From the NCBI RefSeq assembly GCF_028867935.1, contig NZ_JAPQNS010000015.1:124001-188000 (forward strand): 64,000 nt of DNA. The letters run 5' to 3'. A model generated the notes under the pieces. That model saw only the letters and a list, made by a program, of their open reading frames with translations. It was not told where the DNA came from and did not search any database. Origin of the DNA: Flavobacterium sp. SUN052 (GTDB lineage Bacteria > Bacteroidota > Bacteroidia > Flavobacteriales > Flavobacteriaceae). Every line of letters starts with the position of its first letter. Within the stretch, counting starts at the first letter, position 1. This document shows, piece after piece, positions 53,601 through 60,956 of this stretch. The position numbers were made by a program, and so were the translations under genes.

Positions 53601-54300
53601 CCTCACGCCGGAGCAAACAGCTTTGTACGAGAGTGTGGTGCAGGAGAGTATCAGGGCCATCGAAGATAAAGACGGCATTGCCCGGCGTGGTCTGGTGCTG
53701 AAACTAATGACGGCTCTCAAACAGATCGGCAACCACCCGTATCAGTACCTCAAGGAAGGCAAGGCCACTCCCAGCCTTTCGGGCAAAGCGACCATGCTAC
53801 TCGACCTGCTCGAAACGATCTACGCCAACCACGAGAAGGTATTGATTTTCACCCAGTACCACGAAATGGGTGTGCTGCTACAGGAATTTATTAAACAGCA
53901 GTTCGGGCAGGAGCCGTTGTTTCTGCACGGCGGAACAACACGACCCAAACGCGACGAAATGGTGGAGCAATTCCAAAAAAATCGCTCCGACCACACCTTT
54001 ATTCTGTCGCTGAAAGCAGGCGGTACAGGCCTTAACCTGACACAGGCTAACCACGTAATTCACTACGACCTCTGGTGGAATCCGGCCGTAGAAGCGCAAG
54101 CCACCGACCGGGCGTTCCGTATCGGTCAAACTAAAAATGTGTTGGTCTATCGCCTGATGAACCAGGGCACGCTGGAAGAGAAAATTGACGCCATGATCCA
54201 GTCTAAGAAAGAACTCGCCGATCTCAGCGTAAAGACCGGTGAAACCTGGCTAGGCGACCTGAGCAACGACGAGTTGAAGGAATTAGTAAGCTTGGGGTAA
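50602..54300 (+). CDS. SWIM zinc-finger SNF2 family ATPase/helicase
   Basis: A 1232-residue protein. The N-terminal part has a SWIM finger (CxC...CxH; MGCSCPDYAVPCKHLAAVVY, about residues 124-140) in a YGKTWWGQQWLNAL-type domain. A long middle region of unclear fold ends in a basic, Pro-rich linker (about 515-550). The SNF2 motor covers about 760-1225: Walker A ADDMGLGKTLQ near 789, Walker B IIDEAQNIKN near 890, SGTPVENRLSEFWS and DRAFRIGQTKNVLVYRL. SNF2 proteins remodel nucleoprotein; bacterial members such as RapA act on RNA polymerase, while SWIM-SNF2 forms are less known. It is followed by the 66-bp palindrome. Confidence 0.95.
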   Translation: MAERISYGKTWWGQQWLNALTSIDEANRLPRGKTYANKGAVQGLKIDGNQISAQVKGSKPRPYKIKLLVPLFTDQEKKWLLTEIQDNPAILAQLLNRQLPQELVDFAQTRGIKLFPRTFDDLGMGCSCPDYAVPCKHLAAVVYVIANEIDRNPFLVFQFKGLDILEELKSTQSEIMSGGMETVLSFKDLGTDDLPDDEDWKPDEESRTKLDFATIPLLADQLLDLLQPNTTFTKSDFLKSLGKAYSLFSKPLDARPLKRAGYANGRVAKPVTLEKISTPDPSDSIELQLDEIMDVKKIGIFSEHGDQRSLPDFTLNDLTTWLDTLTEADFAEMSDSVRAMYLANQFSMAMLRRGAVVPQLLRVGATEEHYRVRWMPATLNEAVRQQTDLLAAQLPPLLLTVRWQKEWLALPGREQVLTLCSLLMRPTIHDSTIELWERWPLEDADRLFFGVETVRFEGFGKREMPLAMQLWLNDFFLSHKRFVPILAVEDSELSTEFRVSLLIRDNEAINRNVGPATPPAEPPKKTARTTKKTTSAEAPPFPAGTRPSVAPPIPLPDILHEKQYAGMRMAVLQDLLVLSRHFPDLAQLTKTDGPAALYYKPDDFVKVLLETLPRMQLLGIALLLPKSLRHWVKPSAGGRLRTKSKGTASGSTSFMRLDDMLTFDWQVALGDEMVNLKEFQKLVNNSTGLVKIKDQYVLIDPNDLTKLYKQLENPPELTGTDLLRAALSEEYKGGRLGISEDVREIIKQFTDTQNQALPERLKASLRPYQQRGYDWLIKNTALGMGSLLADDMGLGKTLQVIALLLKFKQEGRFKKQKALVVLPTTLITNWQKEIARFAPDLRPHVYHGSNRKLPEGKQENEYDLLLTTYGVVRSDLEKLKKTTWSLVIIDEAQNIKNADTEQTKAVKALKAPIRIALSGTPVENRLSEFWSIMDFVNKGYLGGISKFNEEFGKPIQQERDRQKLDQFRRVTSPFLLRRVKTDKTIISDLPDKIENNQFCALTPEQTALYESVVQESIRAIEDKDGIARRGLVLKLMTALKQIGNHPYQYLKEGKATPSLSGKATMLLDLLETIYANHEKVLIFTQYHEMGVLLQEFIKQQFGQEPLFLHGGTTRPKRDEMVEQFQKNRSDHTFILSLKAGGTGLNLTQANHVIHYDLWWNPAVEAQATDRAFRIGQTKNVLVYRLMNQGTLEEKIDAMIQSKKELADLSVKTGETWLGDLSNDELKELVSLG

Positions 54301-54311
54301 GCTGCCAAAAT

Positions 54312-54377
54312 CATTAATTCTGTGGGTTTATTCAACGAATTAACGTTAATTCGTTGAATAAACCCACAGAATTAATG
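54312..54377. repeat. Perfect 66-bp palindrome, no spacer
   Basis: Bases 54312-54344 are the exact reverse complement of 54345-54377, with centre AACGTT and no loop. Each half is 33 bp and begins or ends with CATTAATTCTGTGGG or its complement. The plus-strand end is the ATG of the AAA/DUF4143 gene, and by symmetry a mirror ATG opens on the minus strand. It lies 11 bases after the SNF2 stop. There is no T-tract, so it is not a simple terminator. Confidence 0.95.
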
Positions 54378-55511
54378 TCATCTCTTGTTAAAAGAACATT
54401 ACAGCCAATTCTTGAAGCGCAACTTCGATCCAATAAAGTTGTGCTATTGACCGGGGCCAGACGAGTAGGCAAAACGGTTCTAATGAATCAGCTTGCCGCT
54501 AGTTTCAACGGGCCTACGCTGTCTCTAAATGGTGATGATCTGACCACCGCTGAACTACTTACAGATAGGCGGGTGGCTAGTTATCGCCGTTGGCTTGGCG
54601 ACACCCAACTATTACTCATCGATGAAGCACAGATGGTCCCTGAAGTAGGGCGTTCGTTAAAACTCTTAATCGACTCGTTTCCAAACCTTACGGTATTCGC
54701 TACAGGTTCATCGGCTTTTGATTTAACTAACCGTACGGGTGAACCATTGGTTGGCAGGCAATTAACTTATAACCTGTATCCGTTAGCTCAGTTGGAGCTA
54801 TCAGATACAGAGTCATACCTTCAGACCCGAGAGCGACTCATCGACCGACTTCTTTTCGGCAGTTACCCCGATGTAGTGCAAATGGAGACTAGTAACGATC
54901 GAATCGACTATCTCAAAAGTATGGTGTCATCTTACCTGCTAAAAGATATTCTTTTATTCGAGCAGGTTCGAAATGCCCATAAGATGTTGCAATTACTTCA
55001 ATTGATTGCCCATCAAGTTGGTAATGAGGTATCGAACGACGAGTTAAGCCGTCAACTACAGATTGATCGCAACACCGTAGTGCGGTATCTTGACCTGTTT
55101 ACCAAGGTGTTTATTCTATTTCGCCTGGGCGGCTACAGTAATAACTTACGCAAAGAGGTCACGAAGTCGTCGAAATGGTATTTCTTCGATAACGGAATTC
55201 GTAATGCGCTGATTAACAATTTTAGCCTGCCTACGCAGCGTAACGACATAGGTGCCTTGTGGGAAAATTATCTGGTCACAGAGCGATTAAAACGCAATGC
55301 CTATTTACGAAGTCAGGCAAACCCTTACTTCTGGCGAACGTATGATCAACAGGAACTTGATTGGATTGAAGAGACCAATGGGCAGTTAGCCGCCTTTGAA
55401 ATGAAATGGCATACCAACCGTGTGCGTTTTCCCAAAGGGTTTCAAACTGCTTATCCAACAGCTTCCTTATCGGTAATAAATCCTGATAACTATCTAGATT
55501 TCGTAACGTAA
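54375..55511 (+). CDS. AAA ATPase with DUF4143 C-terminal domain
   Basis: A 378-residue ATPase of the AAA_14/DUF4143 family. I start it at the ATG 54375, the last three bases of the palindrome; the in-frame TTG seven codons upstream lies within it. Walker A is GARRVGKT at residues 27-34, Walker B LLLIDEAQMV near 84, and the sensor stretch TVFATGSSAFDL follows. The DUF4143 part has a winged-helix-like section (SNDELSRQLQIDRNTVVRYLDL), KWYFFDNGIRNALI and a nuclease-like end (LDWIEETNGQLAAFEMKW) with DWxE...FExK residues. The role is unknown; the family is scattered by lateral transfer. Base composition is more AT-rich than in the SNF2 gene. Confidence 0.93.
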   Translation: MSSLVKRTLQPILEAQLRSNKVVLLTGARRVGKTVLMNQLAASFNGPTLSLNGDDLTTAELLTDRRVASYRRWLGDTQLLLIDEAQMVPEVGRSLKLLIDSFPNLTVFATGSSAFDLTNRTGEPLVGRQLTYNLYPLAQLELSDTESYLQTRERLIDRLLFGSYPDVVQMETSNDRIDYLKSMVSSYLLKDILLFEQVRNAHKMLQLLQLIAHQVGNEVSNDELSRQLQIDRNTVVRYLDLFTKVFILFRLGGYSNNLRKEVTKSSKWYFFDNGIRNALINNFSLPTQRNDIGALWENYLVTERLKRNAYLRSQANPYFWRTYDQQELDWIEETNGQLAAFEMKWHTNRVRFPKGFQTAYPTASLSVINPDNYLDFVT

Positions 55512-55525
55512 GGATTTGGTATCTG

Positions 55526-56584
55526 CTACTTAACCGCTGCGGGTGGGTTCAGGTAACGAGCCAGGAATTTGTAGATTTCTTCGCGTGAGTCGCGGGCAAG
55601 TTTGGTATCGAGCCGATTGAAACTGTGTCCACCTGGGGCATCCTGATAGATCTTGTACTCGAATTTCTTTTCGTGCGCTTTCAAAGCGTTAATTAGTGAC
55701 TCGACCTCCAGCACATTCACATCCTCGTCGTTGGTATTGGTATGAATGAGCAGCGGTGTTTGTAGCTTCTGCGCATTCCACACCGGCGACCGGCGACGGT
55801 ATTCGGCCACATTTTCGGAAGGGTCTTTGCCAATGTGCGTAGCCGCCGAAAAGATGGTTCGATAGCTCTGGGGTTTGTAGCCCAGCCGCGCAATGATGTC
55901 GGTTACAGGCACGCCCGCATAGGCCACTTTATAATCTTCGGGATGATCGAACACGTTCATCAGCGAAATCATCCCGCCGTGGCTCCAGCCAATTATTCCG
56001 ACCCGGTCGGCATCAACCTGCGGCATATTTTCGACAGCCCAGCGCTTGCCCGCCAGCACATCATCATTTTCGTAATCGCCGTAGTCAATTTGATTGTAGA
56101 AGGTGCCGCCGTATCCAACACTGCCCCGGTATTCAGGGGCCAGAATCATGTATCCCTGATCGACTAACTCTCGGACAATGTGGGCGTAGAGCGTACTAAA
56201 ATCGCCGTGTACGCCATCATGCACAAAAACGAGCAAGGGTAGTTTTTTAGCCGTGGCAAACTTCCGTGATACAAAGGTGTAAGCCGGAATCACAACCGGA
56301 TTGTTGGCCCCCTGCCCTGTCGGGTTTTTAATGACATGGGGCGGTTTGCTGGCGTACCGAACCTTGTCGATAATGGCAATGTCACCCAGTTTCTGATACC
56401 ACAACAGGTCATCGACACTTTTAGCCAATCCCTGATTTGCATAGCGGAGATTTTCTTCCAACAGCCGGACCCGTTCGTTCAGATCGACCGGTGTAGTTGA
56501 CGTTGTTTGGGAAGGTGGCGTTTGTGCAGAACAGGTACCAAACGTAAAGAGTGAGAGTAAGGTAGCGAGATACAGGTAGTACAT
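55526..56584 (-). CDS. Secreted S9-type alpha/beta-hydrolase (prolyl oligopeptidase-like)
   Basis: A 352-residue exported hydrolase; the signal peptide ends TCSAQ. The catalytic domain matches the S9 prolyl-oligopeptidase group: LLVFVHDGVHGDFS, APEYRGSVGYGGTF, the nucleophile elbow VGIIGWSHGGMISL, LIHTNTNDEDVNVLE with the acid, and PGGHSFNR with the His. The usual N-terminal propeller is absent, so it may be an esterase or dipeptidase rather than an oligopeptidase. It is convergent with the AAA/DUF4143 gene, 14 bases apart. Confidence 0.88.
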   Translation of the reverse strand: MYYLYLATLLSLFTFGTCSAQTPPSQTTSTTPVDLNERVRLLEENLRYANQGLAKSVDDLLWYQKLGDIAIIDKVRYASKPPHVIKNPTGQGANNPVVIPAYTFVSRKFATAKKLPLLVFVHDGVHGDFSTLYAHIVRELVDQGYMILAPEYRGSVGYGGTFYNQIDYGDYENDDVLAGKRWAVENMPQVDADRVGIIGWSHGGMISLMNVFDHPEDYKVAYAGVPVTDIIARLGYKPQSYRTIFSAATHIGKDPSENVAEYRRRSPVWNAQKLQTPLLIHTNTNDEDVNVLEVESLINALKAHEKKFEYKIYQDAPGGHSFNRLDTKLARDSREEIYKFLARYLNPPAAVK

Positions 56585-56652
56585 AGATTGATGGTTAAGC
56601 TATTGACAAAATGCTATTGTTTCTACCTAAGCTTCAGCATCCACTCTGTTTC

Positions 56653-56760
56653 TCAGGTAGGAATGGAAATTACGAATTTTATCCCTTCTCCTTGCTTACT
56701 TTCTACAGTTAATGTTCCGATATGTCCTTCAGTAATAATGCCGTAACTCAACGTAATGGT
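56653..56760 (-). pseudogene. Histidine kinase C-terminal remnant
   Basis: Read on the minus strand from 56760 to 56653, a short open stretch encodes TITLSYGIITEGHIGTLTVE and then SKQGEGIKFVISIPT with a stop. This is the G2-box end of a histidine kinase ATPase domain (usual form: LSISYGIIxEHGGxIxVESxxGxGTxFxIxLP). A stop codon precedes it and no kinase body exists upstream. It is a decayed fragment of about 35 codons left between the hydrolase and the dehydrogenase genes. Confidence 0.75.
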
Positions 56761-56813
56761 CTAAAATCTGCGCGCAAGCCATGTGAAAACCATCAGCCGA
56801 GGTTCACAAAAAA

Positions 56814-56844
56814 GGGAATCTGACTCAAATCTCGCCAGATTCCC
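56814..56844 (-). terminator. Rho-independent terminator of the dehydrogenase gene
   Basis: On the minus strand a 9-bp stem (56844-56836 with 56822-56814) and a 13-base loop are followed by six T residues, 35 bases after the stop of the large dehydrogenase gene. This is the clearest intrinsic terminator in the window. Confidence 0.85.
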
Positions 56845-56878
56845 CTTCACACAATACTCTAATTTCCAAGTATCAATC

Positions 56879-59800
56879 TCAACGAGTAATCACCAGCCTC
56901 AAAGTTGCTACCGAGCCATCATTTACTTTTACCGAGATCAGATAAGCTCCGTCGCTATACGATGATGTTGAAATAGCATGCTGCGACTCGGTGCTGGTAT
57001 CGACTAGTTTTCGGTAAAGCGATCGTCCGCTCAGGTCCGTTAAGGCTACAGTAGCCGGTTGGCCGTTAGCCGCCCGCAAGTCGACATTGACAATGTTCTG
57101 AGCCGGATTTGGATAGAGTTTAAAGCCATCGTTTTCTAGTTCAGTAAAGGAATCAAACGCTGGAATCACGAACCCATCGCTGGCCATGCGAGCTCCCCGA
57201 GCAGCACAGGTTACGGCCTGAATAGTCCATTGCTGGGCGGTGGTTCCATTGACTGTGTACTGAACGATCTCACCATTTTCGTTCTGATTACCCGACTTTA
57301 AATCCATTGCTTTACCCGAATGCCGGGCTGTCAGGACATAGTATCCAGAGGCATCACGCGTAATTTTCCATTGCTGATTGTAGTTGTTATGCGACGTCCA
57401 CTGAATCAGGTTGACCAGATCAGCCGTCGACGAATTCGACACGTCGATTGACTTGTTGCTGTTCACATTCAGCAATCGGTAGAAGCCCTCTGAGTTTACC
57501 TGAATCTTCCACTGCTGCGATGCCTTGCTGGCATACGTTTGCTGGCGAATCTGGGTACCATCGGCAGTGGAAGCATTCAAAATACCCACTGCTTTCCCTC
57601 CCACCCGGGCACTGATTCGATAACAGGCTGTCGGCGAAAAACTCACGGCTGGAGCCGGATTTACGCAGGTACGTTGCTCAATACTCCATTGCTGAGCTTG
57701 TGTGCCATTGGCTGTGTACTGAATAATCTCGCCCCCTTCAGTTAGGTTACTGCCCTTTACATCAAGCAATTTTCCCGAGTGACGGGCCACGAGTTGGTAG
57801 TACCCCGCAGCATCGTAGCGGAGCATCCATTGCTGGTTATTTCCGCCAACGTATCCCCACTGATGCACCACCGCATTGTCGGCAGTCGATACGCCCGACA
57901 CATCCAACACTTTACCGCTGTGGTTGGCAATAACCTGGTAATAGCCGTTGCTGGTGGGAGCAAACTTCCACTGTTGCCAGGCCTGATTGGCATCCGTACG
58001 CTGCCGGACGGCTCCACCATCAGCAGTCGAGCCATTTTCTACGCCTAGCACCATCCCACTCACCCCCGCCACAAGCCGATAGCAGGTGTTGGCCGCAGGC
58101 GTCAGTGATGCCGAAGTTGGCGGAACGGCCGGCGTAGCGCTGGTTTCAACGCCCCCTGTCCAGGCGCTACCCCGGCGGGTATACACCCTAAAAAAGTACG
58201 GTTGTCCAGCCGTCAGATTCGTCACTACCAAACTCGTCGCCACACCCTGATATACGACCTTCCCGCCGAAAAAGGCGGCTCCATTTCCTGTAAAGCTAGC
58301 GTCAGCGGTATAGGCCGGGTCCGTGGGCCGGTCGGTGAAACCGCTGCCCGCTTTAGCCACTACCAGCACGTTATCAAATGCAATTGTTGGGTTTGTCCAA
58401 TTCAGGCGAACCGCATTTGTGGCAGTGGTTGCCTGTAAATTCGAAATGGCCAGTTTACCAGAATTACAATCCGGATAAATCTTCACGGAATCACTGGCGG
58501 TTAAACCGCCCCGATCCGTTACAGTCAGTTTGATAATATACAGATACGTCTCCCCATCGCAGCCCACCGGCGAAATATTAATAGTGGGTGACGAGCTGAT
58601 CTGCACGGGTTCGCGGTGCTCGTGGTTGTTGTGGCGGAGCGTTACTTGCCAGGCATAGGCCAGACTCGGCAGGTCATCGTCGGTGACGGTGGCGGTGAGT
58701 TTATACTGACTTTCCCGATCCAGCGGATACAGCGCATTGTTGATCGGATTCGTGATTTTGGCCGTTGGTGCCGGGTTGTTTATCGACACCTGGAGCGTTT
58801 TCGAATCGGTAAGGCCGCGCCCATCGCTCACCGTTAACCGCACGGTAAAGCCCTGCGCCGTAGCCCCCGAAAACACTTTGGTTGGGTTGGCCAGGGTTGA
58901 GGTTGTACCATCGCCAAAATCCCAGGCGTACGTCAGAGGATCTCCATCAGGATCAGTTGAGGCATCGCCCCGAAACGAAACTGTGAGGGGCGTAGGGCCA
59001 GTAAGTGCCGTTGACGTAGCCACGGCTACCGGAGGCTGATTACCCCCAAAGCTGATTTTCATCAACTCGTTAGTATTGATATTGATGTAATACAAAGCCC
59101 CATCTAATGGGTTGTACTCAAGATCAACAATGCCATTACCGCCACCATTAGGCAGGAACTCGCGCACCTGTGTCACAGCTCCGTTAGCATCGAGCGTAGC
59201 GGCCCGTATCCAGTTGGCACCATAATCGGCGAAATAGTACGTGTTCCGCCAGGCCGTCGGAAACGCTGTTCCCGGATAATACGCCCCCCCCGTGGCTGCA
59301 TTGCCCCGAAAGGGTGTTCCTGTAGCGCCCCCCGTCGATGCAGGGGTTTTGAGCGTTGTTGCTGTAGCCGTGGCCCCGTTGAACGTGGGGGTTCGGGCCA
59401 CATCGGCCCCGTGTTGCCAGTCGAGCGCGGGTCGGGCATGGATGTAGCGCAGTTGCAGGCCGGGCAGCGGTTGACTGCTACAGGGGTTTAGCACCGTCTG
59501 CACCGGGTTGGTAGGCTGTTTCAGTAAATCGGCAAACGTCAGAAAAGGCTTGTTACAGGTATTGCTCGGATTTGGCTCGTCTTTGTTCTCCAGTGTATTG
59601 GCAGCTGTCAGGTAGCTACTGTTGGTTTCTAATCCCTCAAAAATAGGCCAGCCTGCATTTTCGCCCCCCTGCCGAATCACGTGCATATCCTCCCATGAAT
59701 TCCAGCCCACATCACCAATAAGCAAAGTACCAGGGTTACCGTCGGCCATATTGGTACTGCCCGTGTTAGGCTGAATAGTCATCCGATAGGGGTTGCGCAA

Positions 59801-60673
59801 TCCCAATGCCCACACCCGCGACTGGGCCGAACGCGGATTTGCCGCATCGAAATAGGGGTTGCTGGATAAACCGTCTCCTGTGTTCGGGTCCATTCGCAAC
59901 ACCTTACCACAATGCGAATTGAGCATCTGCGACCGGAATGCGCCTACGTTCTCGTTGGCCCGCATGATGCCATCGTTTATCGCCTGTTGAAAATACGTTT
60001 CCGACGCGCTGCCTTTATCCATGCTGGCGTAGCTTGCATTGTCGCCCGTGGTCAACATCAGCGAGCCATCACGCCCAAACACCAGCGTTCCACCTGCGTG
60101 AGATTCGTGTGTAAGCGGAATTCCCGTCGACTTTGTTTCACCCAGCAATACCTTACGGCTGCTGGCATTGGCCGTTAGAACGTTGTTTACTGTTTCGAAT
60201 TTGTACCGGGTAACACGGCTAATTGTGGCTTTATAATACTCGTCGGTGGCTGGATTATAGCTGGCTGTTCCGGCATTCATTAAGTGGTGCCGGTCGACCA
60301 TATAAAACAGGTAAACCAGTCCGTTCTGGGCGTAGTTGGGGTCCAGACAAAAACTGAGCAGCCCGAAGTCCCGCCAGTTACCTACTTCCGCACTGATGTC
60401 GAGTACGGCAGTGGCTTGTTTCACGTACTGGCTTCCATTCCAGGCGGAAACCCAGACTTTGCCTCCCTTATCCCACACAAACTGACGTTGGCCGTCGGTG
60501 CTAAATACCACACCCATCGGGGTAACATAATCACCTTGTGTTTTGGCTTGAACAAATCCTGTCGGGAGGGTTTGAGCGGTAGCAAAGCGGCTCAAAAATA
60601 GGCCACCTATCAATAGGCTGACCACACGGATTCTGAGTCGGGCAGGTGCCGCCCGACGAATGGAGGTAAACAT
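56879..60673 (-). CDS. Secreted glucose/sorbosone dehydrogenase-like protein with PKD, FN3, ricin-type and T9SS sorting domains
   Basis: A 1264-residue exported protein with a signal peptide (cleavage after RFATAQ). Residues 35-540 form a PQQ-type sugar dehydrogenase propeller (TPMGVVFSTDGQRQFVWDKG, LTHESHAGGTLVFGRDGSLM, WALGLRNPYRMTIQ, GDVGWNSWEDMHVI). A PKD domain follows (about 545-635; TYAWDFGDGTTSTL), a second Ig-like segment, an FN3-type domain (about 735-850) and two ricin-type lectin modules (860-1005 and 1010-1157) with QQW motifs. The end (about 1184-1264) is a T9SS sorting domain: KLYPNPAQNIVNVDL, then LSGRSLYRKL. It should be secreted by T9SS to act on sugars or glycans. PQQ binding is inferred from the fold. 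Confidence 0.9.
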   Translation of the reverse strand: MFTSIRRAAPARLRIRVVSLLIGGLFLSRFATAQTLPTGFVQAKTQGDYVTPMGVVFSTDGQRQFVWDKGGKVWVSAWNGSQYVKQATAVLDISAEVGNWRDFGLLSFCLDPNYAQNGLVYLFYMVDRHHLMNAGTASYNPATDEYYKATISRVTRYKFETVNNVLTANASSRKVLLGETKSTGIPLTHESHAGGTLVFGRDGSLMLTTGDNASYASMDKGSASETYFQQAINDGIMRANENVGAFRSQMLNSHCGKVLRMDPNTGDGLSSNPYFDAANPRSAQSRVWALGLRNPYRMTIQPNTGSTNMADGNPGTLLIGDVGWNSWEDMHVIRQGGENAGWPIFEGLETNSSYLTAANTLENKDEPNPSNTCNKPFLTFADLLKQPTNPVQTVLNPCSSQPLPGLQLRYIHARPALDWQHGADVARTPTFNGATATATTLKTPASTGGATGTPFRGNAATGGAYYPGTAFPTAWRNTYYFADYGANWIRAATLDANGAVTQVREFLPNGGGNGIVDLEYNPLDGALYYININTNELMKISFGGNQPPVAVATSTALTGPTPLTVSFRGDASTDPDGDPLTYAWDFGDGTTSTLANPTKVFSGATAQGFTVRLTVSDGRGLTDSKTLQVSINNPAPTAKITNPINNALYPLDRESQYKLTATVTDDDLPSLAYAWQVTLRHNNHEHREPVQISSSPTINISPVGCDGETYLYIIKLTVTDRGGLTASDSVKIYPDCNSGKLAISNLQATTATNAVRLNWTNPTIAFDNVLVVAKAGSGFTDRPTDPAYTADASFTGNGAAFFGGKVVYQGVATSLVVTNLTAGQPYFFRVYTRRGSAWTGGVETSATPAVPPTSASLTPAANTCYRLVAGVSGMVLGVENGSTADGGAVRQRTDANQAWQQWKFAPTSNGYYQVIANHSGKVLDVSGVSTADNAVVHQWGYVGGNNQQWMLRYDAAGYYQLVARHSGKLLDVKGSNLTEGGEIIQYTANGTQAQQWSIEQRTCVNPAPAVSFSPTACYRISARVGGKAVGILNASTADGTQIRQQTYASKASQQWKIQVNSEGFYRLLNVNSNKSIDVSNSSTADLVNLIQWTSHNNYNQQWKITRDASGYYVLTARHSGKAMDLKSGNQNENGEIVQYTVNGTTAQQWTIQAVTCAARGARMASDGFVIPAFDSFTELENDGFKLYPNPAQNIVNVDLRAANGQPATVALTDLSGRSLYRKLVDTSTESQHAISTSSYSDGAYLISVKVNDGSVATLRLVITR

Positions 60674-60922
60674 TTCTACTATATCTTATGGGTTATGGTT
60701 TGTAAAGAGGCTGATACAGAATACGAAAAACCCCTTCGCTATTTATTTGACTACAAGTAGCTTGTGAAGTAACAGGCATTTATTCCTATTAGCATTTATA
60801 CTTACATGTTTTAGTAAGCCATGGACTATCTATACCTCTGATTGAGGGGTAATTATATTGTTTTCCGCGGGACAATCGGCCAGTTTCATGGGGTGTTTTG
60901 CTACGCGGAGCGGCATCCTCTC

Positions 60923-60953
60923 TTGAATCTCGGCCCCAAAAGTCATACCTTTG
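60923..60953 (+). promoter_or_regulatory. dnaX promoter, predicted leaderless
   Basis: CTTG (TTG at 60923-60925), 20 bases, then TACCTTTG at 60946-60953, matching the Bacteroidota consensus with the same spacing as the sialate-esterase promoter. The start of transcription should fall at about 60957, the A of the dnaX ATG. The rest of the gap 60674-60922 shows nothing clear. Confidence 0.65.
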
Positions 60954-60956
60954 AGT

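Noticed and set aside
54147..54335. Minus-strand open frame that begins with the same seven residues as the ATPase frame
   Set aside because: It is a mirror image produced by the palindrome and then runs antisense through the SNF2 gene; no independent coding signal.
54312..54377. Palindrome as the end of an insertion sequence or a telomere-resolution site
   Set aside because: No transposase, no second copy at 55.5 kb, no target duplication and no protelomerase gene are visible.
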